Source of the DNA: Hyphomicrobiales bacterium
GTDB lineage: Bacteria > Pseudomonadota > Alphaproteobacteria > Rhizobiales > Rhizobiaceae
Length of the DNA stretch: 64,000 bases
Assembly: GCA_900472785.1 (NCBI GenBank)
Contig: UCJH01000045.1
Span: forward strand, 44,693 to 108,692
Direction of reading: 5' to 3'
Position 1 is the first letter of the stretch. Every line of letters starts with the position of its first letter. The notes below the pieces were generated by a model. It was given only the letters and a program-made list of their open reading frames with translations. It searched no databases and was not told the DNA's origin. Made by a program: the position numbers and the translations under genes. Shown piece by piece: positions 62,707 to 64,000 of the stretch.

Positions 62707-63207
62707 ATGGCTGAAAAAGCTTTGGAAGACCTGTTCTATGACATGCTCAAGGATGTCTACTATGCCGAGCGGAAAATCCTGAAAACGCTGCCGAAAATGG
62801 CAAAGGGCGCGCAAAGCCCGAAGCTCAAGGCCGCCTTCGAAAAACACCACGAGGAAACCGAAGGACAGCTGGAGCGCCTGCGCCAGGTTTTCGAAATCTT
62901 CGGCAAGCGCGCCGTCGGGAAAACCTGCCCGGCGATCGACGGCATCATCGAAGAGGGTGAGGAAATCCTGGAGGAATTCAAGGGTTCGGCCGCCCTGGAT
63001 GCCGGTCTCCTCGCCACCGCGCAGGCCGTGGAACACTACGAGATTGCCCGGTATGGTACGCTGAAGACCTGGGCTGCACTGCTGGGCCTGCAGGAGGCGG
63101 TCGTTCTGCTCGACGAAACCCTGCAGCAGGAAGGCAAGACCGACCAGGACCTCAGCAAGCTTGCCGAAGCCTCGGTCAACGCATCGGCGATCAAGAAAGC
63201 AGCTTGA
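62707..63207 (+). CDS. YciE/YciF-type ferritin-like DUF892 protein
   Basis: 166 residues, four-helix ferritin-like bundle: LEDLFYDMLKDVYYAERKILKTLPKM, FEKHHEETEGQLERLRQVFEI, AQAVEHYEIARYGTLKTWAALLG. The Glu/His residues can coordinate metal. YciE/F-like proteins are stress-induced. ATG 62707 follows GAGAGGA; the earlier Met at 62665 is not supported. Confidence 0.9.
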   Translation: MAEKALEDLFYDMLKDVYYAERKILKTLPKMAKGAQSPKLKAAFEKHHEETEGQLERLRQVFEIFGKRAVGKTCPAIDGIIEEGEEILEEFKGSAALDAGLLATAQAVEHYEIARYGTLKTWAALLGLQEAVVLLDETLQQEGKTDQDLSKLAEASVNASAIKKAA

Positions 63208-63231
63208 TCATCCGCGTCATAGCATGAATGC

Positions 63232-63260
63232 ACGGCCGGGGTTTTGTCCCGGCCGTTTCT
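63232..63260. terminator. bidirectional terminator
   Basis: ACGGCCGGG (63232-63240) / CCCGGCCGT (63248-63256), loop of 7, followed by TTCT. It follows the DUF892 gene on the plus strand and ends close to the convergent binding-protein gene's stop at 63259. Confidence 0.75.
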
Positions 63261-64000
63261 ATTTGAGGCTGATCCAATAGGCGCCTTCGAAGGGCACGGT
63301 GGCAAAGCGCGCGTTGATCTCCGCCAGCGTTTTCTGCGGGTCGACATCAGGGAACATTTCCGGGCGCAGCCAATGCGCAAAAGCTTCCGCCGCAAGGATG
63401 TTCAGGGGAACGGCGTTGAAGAAATTCCACAAACCGTGCACACGGCCTTTCTGAACGCCGGAGAGATTGGCAAGGAACGGGCTTTTGACGACGTCGCCAA
63501 GCGTCGTGCGCGCATCGTCTTCAGTCACGCCGGGGCCAATGGAAAAACCGCTATAGGTGCCGCCTGGGGATGAGGTCGCGATATAGACCTGCGGATCGGC
63601 GGCGATCAGGTATTCCGTGCTGACGATGCCACCTTGAGCCGGCAGATTGCCTTCGGCGATGTTGCGGCTGCCGGTGATTTCCATGAAGGCCCCCAGGCCG
63701 GAGGTGCCATAGGCGTAACAGCATCGATCGGGATTGGGAAAGGCGTCCATCACAACCGTCGGGCCGGGTTCCGAACTGGCGGCGACACGATCGGTAATCA
63801 GCTTCAAATGTGCTTCATAAAAGTCCGCGAACGCATTCGCCTGCGCATCGCGGTCCAGCACCTTGCCGAGCAGGCGCATCATCTTCGGCGTGTTCTTCAA
63901 CGGATCGCTGTTGAAGTCTACGACGATCACCGGAACGCCGATGCCCGACAGATAGTCGATGGCACGAAGGCCGATTTCACTGTCGGCCTGCCAATTCGCG
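63259..64000 (-). CDS. iron-siderophore ABC transporter substrate-binding protein, partial (FecB/FhuD-like)
   Basis: The open frame continues to the right edge, so the start lies beyond. The visible part is the C-terminal about 247 residues: VPVIVVDFNSDPLKNTPKMMRLLGKVL, YAYGTSGLGAFMEITGSRNIAEGNL and IAADPQVYIATSSPGGTY match class III periplasmic binding proteins for ferric siderophores or heme/B12. Cys-Cys in DRCCYAYG is not a usual family feature. Gene neighbours of the transporter are outside the window. Confidence 0.8.
   Translation of the reverse strand, partial: ANWQADSEIGLRAIDYLSGIGVPVIVVDFNSDPLKNTPKMMRLLGKVLDRDAQANAFADFYEAHLKLITDRVAASSEPGPTVVMDAFPNPDRCCYAYGTSGLGAFMEITGSRNIAEGNLPAQGGIVSTEYLIAADPQVYIATSSPGGTYSGFSIGPGVTEDDARTTLGDVVKSPFLANLSGVQKGRVHGLWNFFNAVPLNILAAEAFAHWLRPEMFPDVDPQKTLAEINARFATVPFEGAYWISLK

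Overview
The window looks like chromosomal or chromid DNA of a GC-rich alphaproteobacterium, most likely Rhizobiaceae. Reasons: the pca regulon layout pcaDCHGB with divergent pcaQ, and pcaIJF with an IclR-type PcaR; a DUF982 protein; a Tad-type pilus gene end; and palindromic intergenic repeats of the rhizobial mosaic type. I saw no rRNA, tRNA, CRISPR array, prophage or transposase. Species cannot be decided from sequence alone. Layout: (1) 0-2.5 kb: 3' end of a TadG-like pilus gene and a DEAD-box RNA helicase. (2) 2.5-7 kb: a minus-strand operon (NTF2-like protein, MlrC-type peptidase, D-threonine aldolase/D-serine dehydratase-like enzyme) divergent from a RidA plus RpiR/MurR pair. (3) 7-16.2 kb: a complete protocatechuate/beta-ketoadipate branch (pcaB, G, H, C, D, Q, R, I, J, F) with recognisable PcaQ- and PcaR-like operator sequences, interrupted by a sulfite-oxidase-like molybdoprotein. 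(4) 16.2-27.4 kb: a methylamine pathway: APC permease, TMAO demethylase (tdm), trimethylamine monooxygenase (tmm) and dmmDABC, with a parDE toxin-antitoxin pair and a short PAS/chemoreceptor fragment between tdm and tmm. (5) 28.4-43.4 kb: a large catabolic locus I cannot assign to a known pathway: GcvT-like protein, two PYROXD2/CrtI-like FAD oxidoreductases, SAM methyltransferase, TetR/BetI-like regulator, polyamine-type ABC importer, amine oxidase, NTF2-like protein, class III aminotransferase and a Rieske oxygenase. Three of its promoter regions carry TGAA-N6-TTCA palindromes. (6) 43.5-50 kb: vWA protein, glucoamylase-like protein, FhuF-like iron reductase, cbtBA cobalt transporter under a cobalamin riboswitch, and a cystathionine gamma-synthase-family enzyme with a divergent Lrp regulator. 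(7) 50-57.6 kb: LysR regulator, two tandem dimethylglycine/sarcosine dehydrogenase-like flavoproteins and a GbcA/Stc2-like Rieske oxygenase, probably betaine-type demethylation. (8) 57.6-64 kb: Lrp regulator, isochorismatase-like hydrolase, an ECF sigma factor/YCII/SRPBCC/DoxX group, a YciE-like ferritin-fold protein and a truncated iron-siderophore binding protein. The unifying theme is oxidative N-demethylation. Trimethylamine goes to TMAO, dimethylamine and methylamine (region 4). Betaine-like compounds probably go to dimethylglycine, sarcosine and glycine (region 7). Region 5 has the same enzyme classes (Rieske oxygenase, GcvT-like folate protein, FAD oxidase) together with a polyamine-type importer and an aminotransferase. 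It is the best candidate for an undescribed pathway, perhaps for a quaternary or N-methylated diamine/amino acid, but its substrate is unknown.
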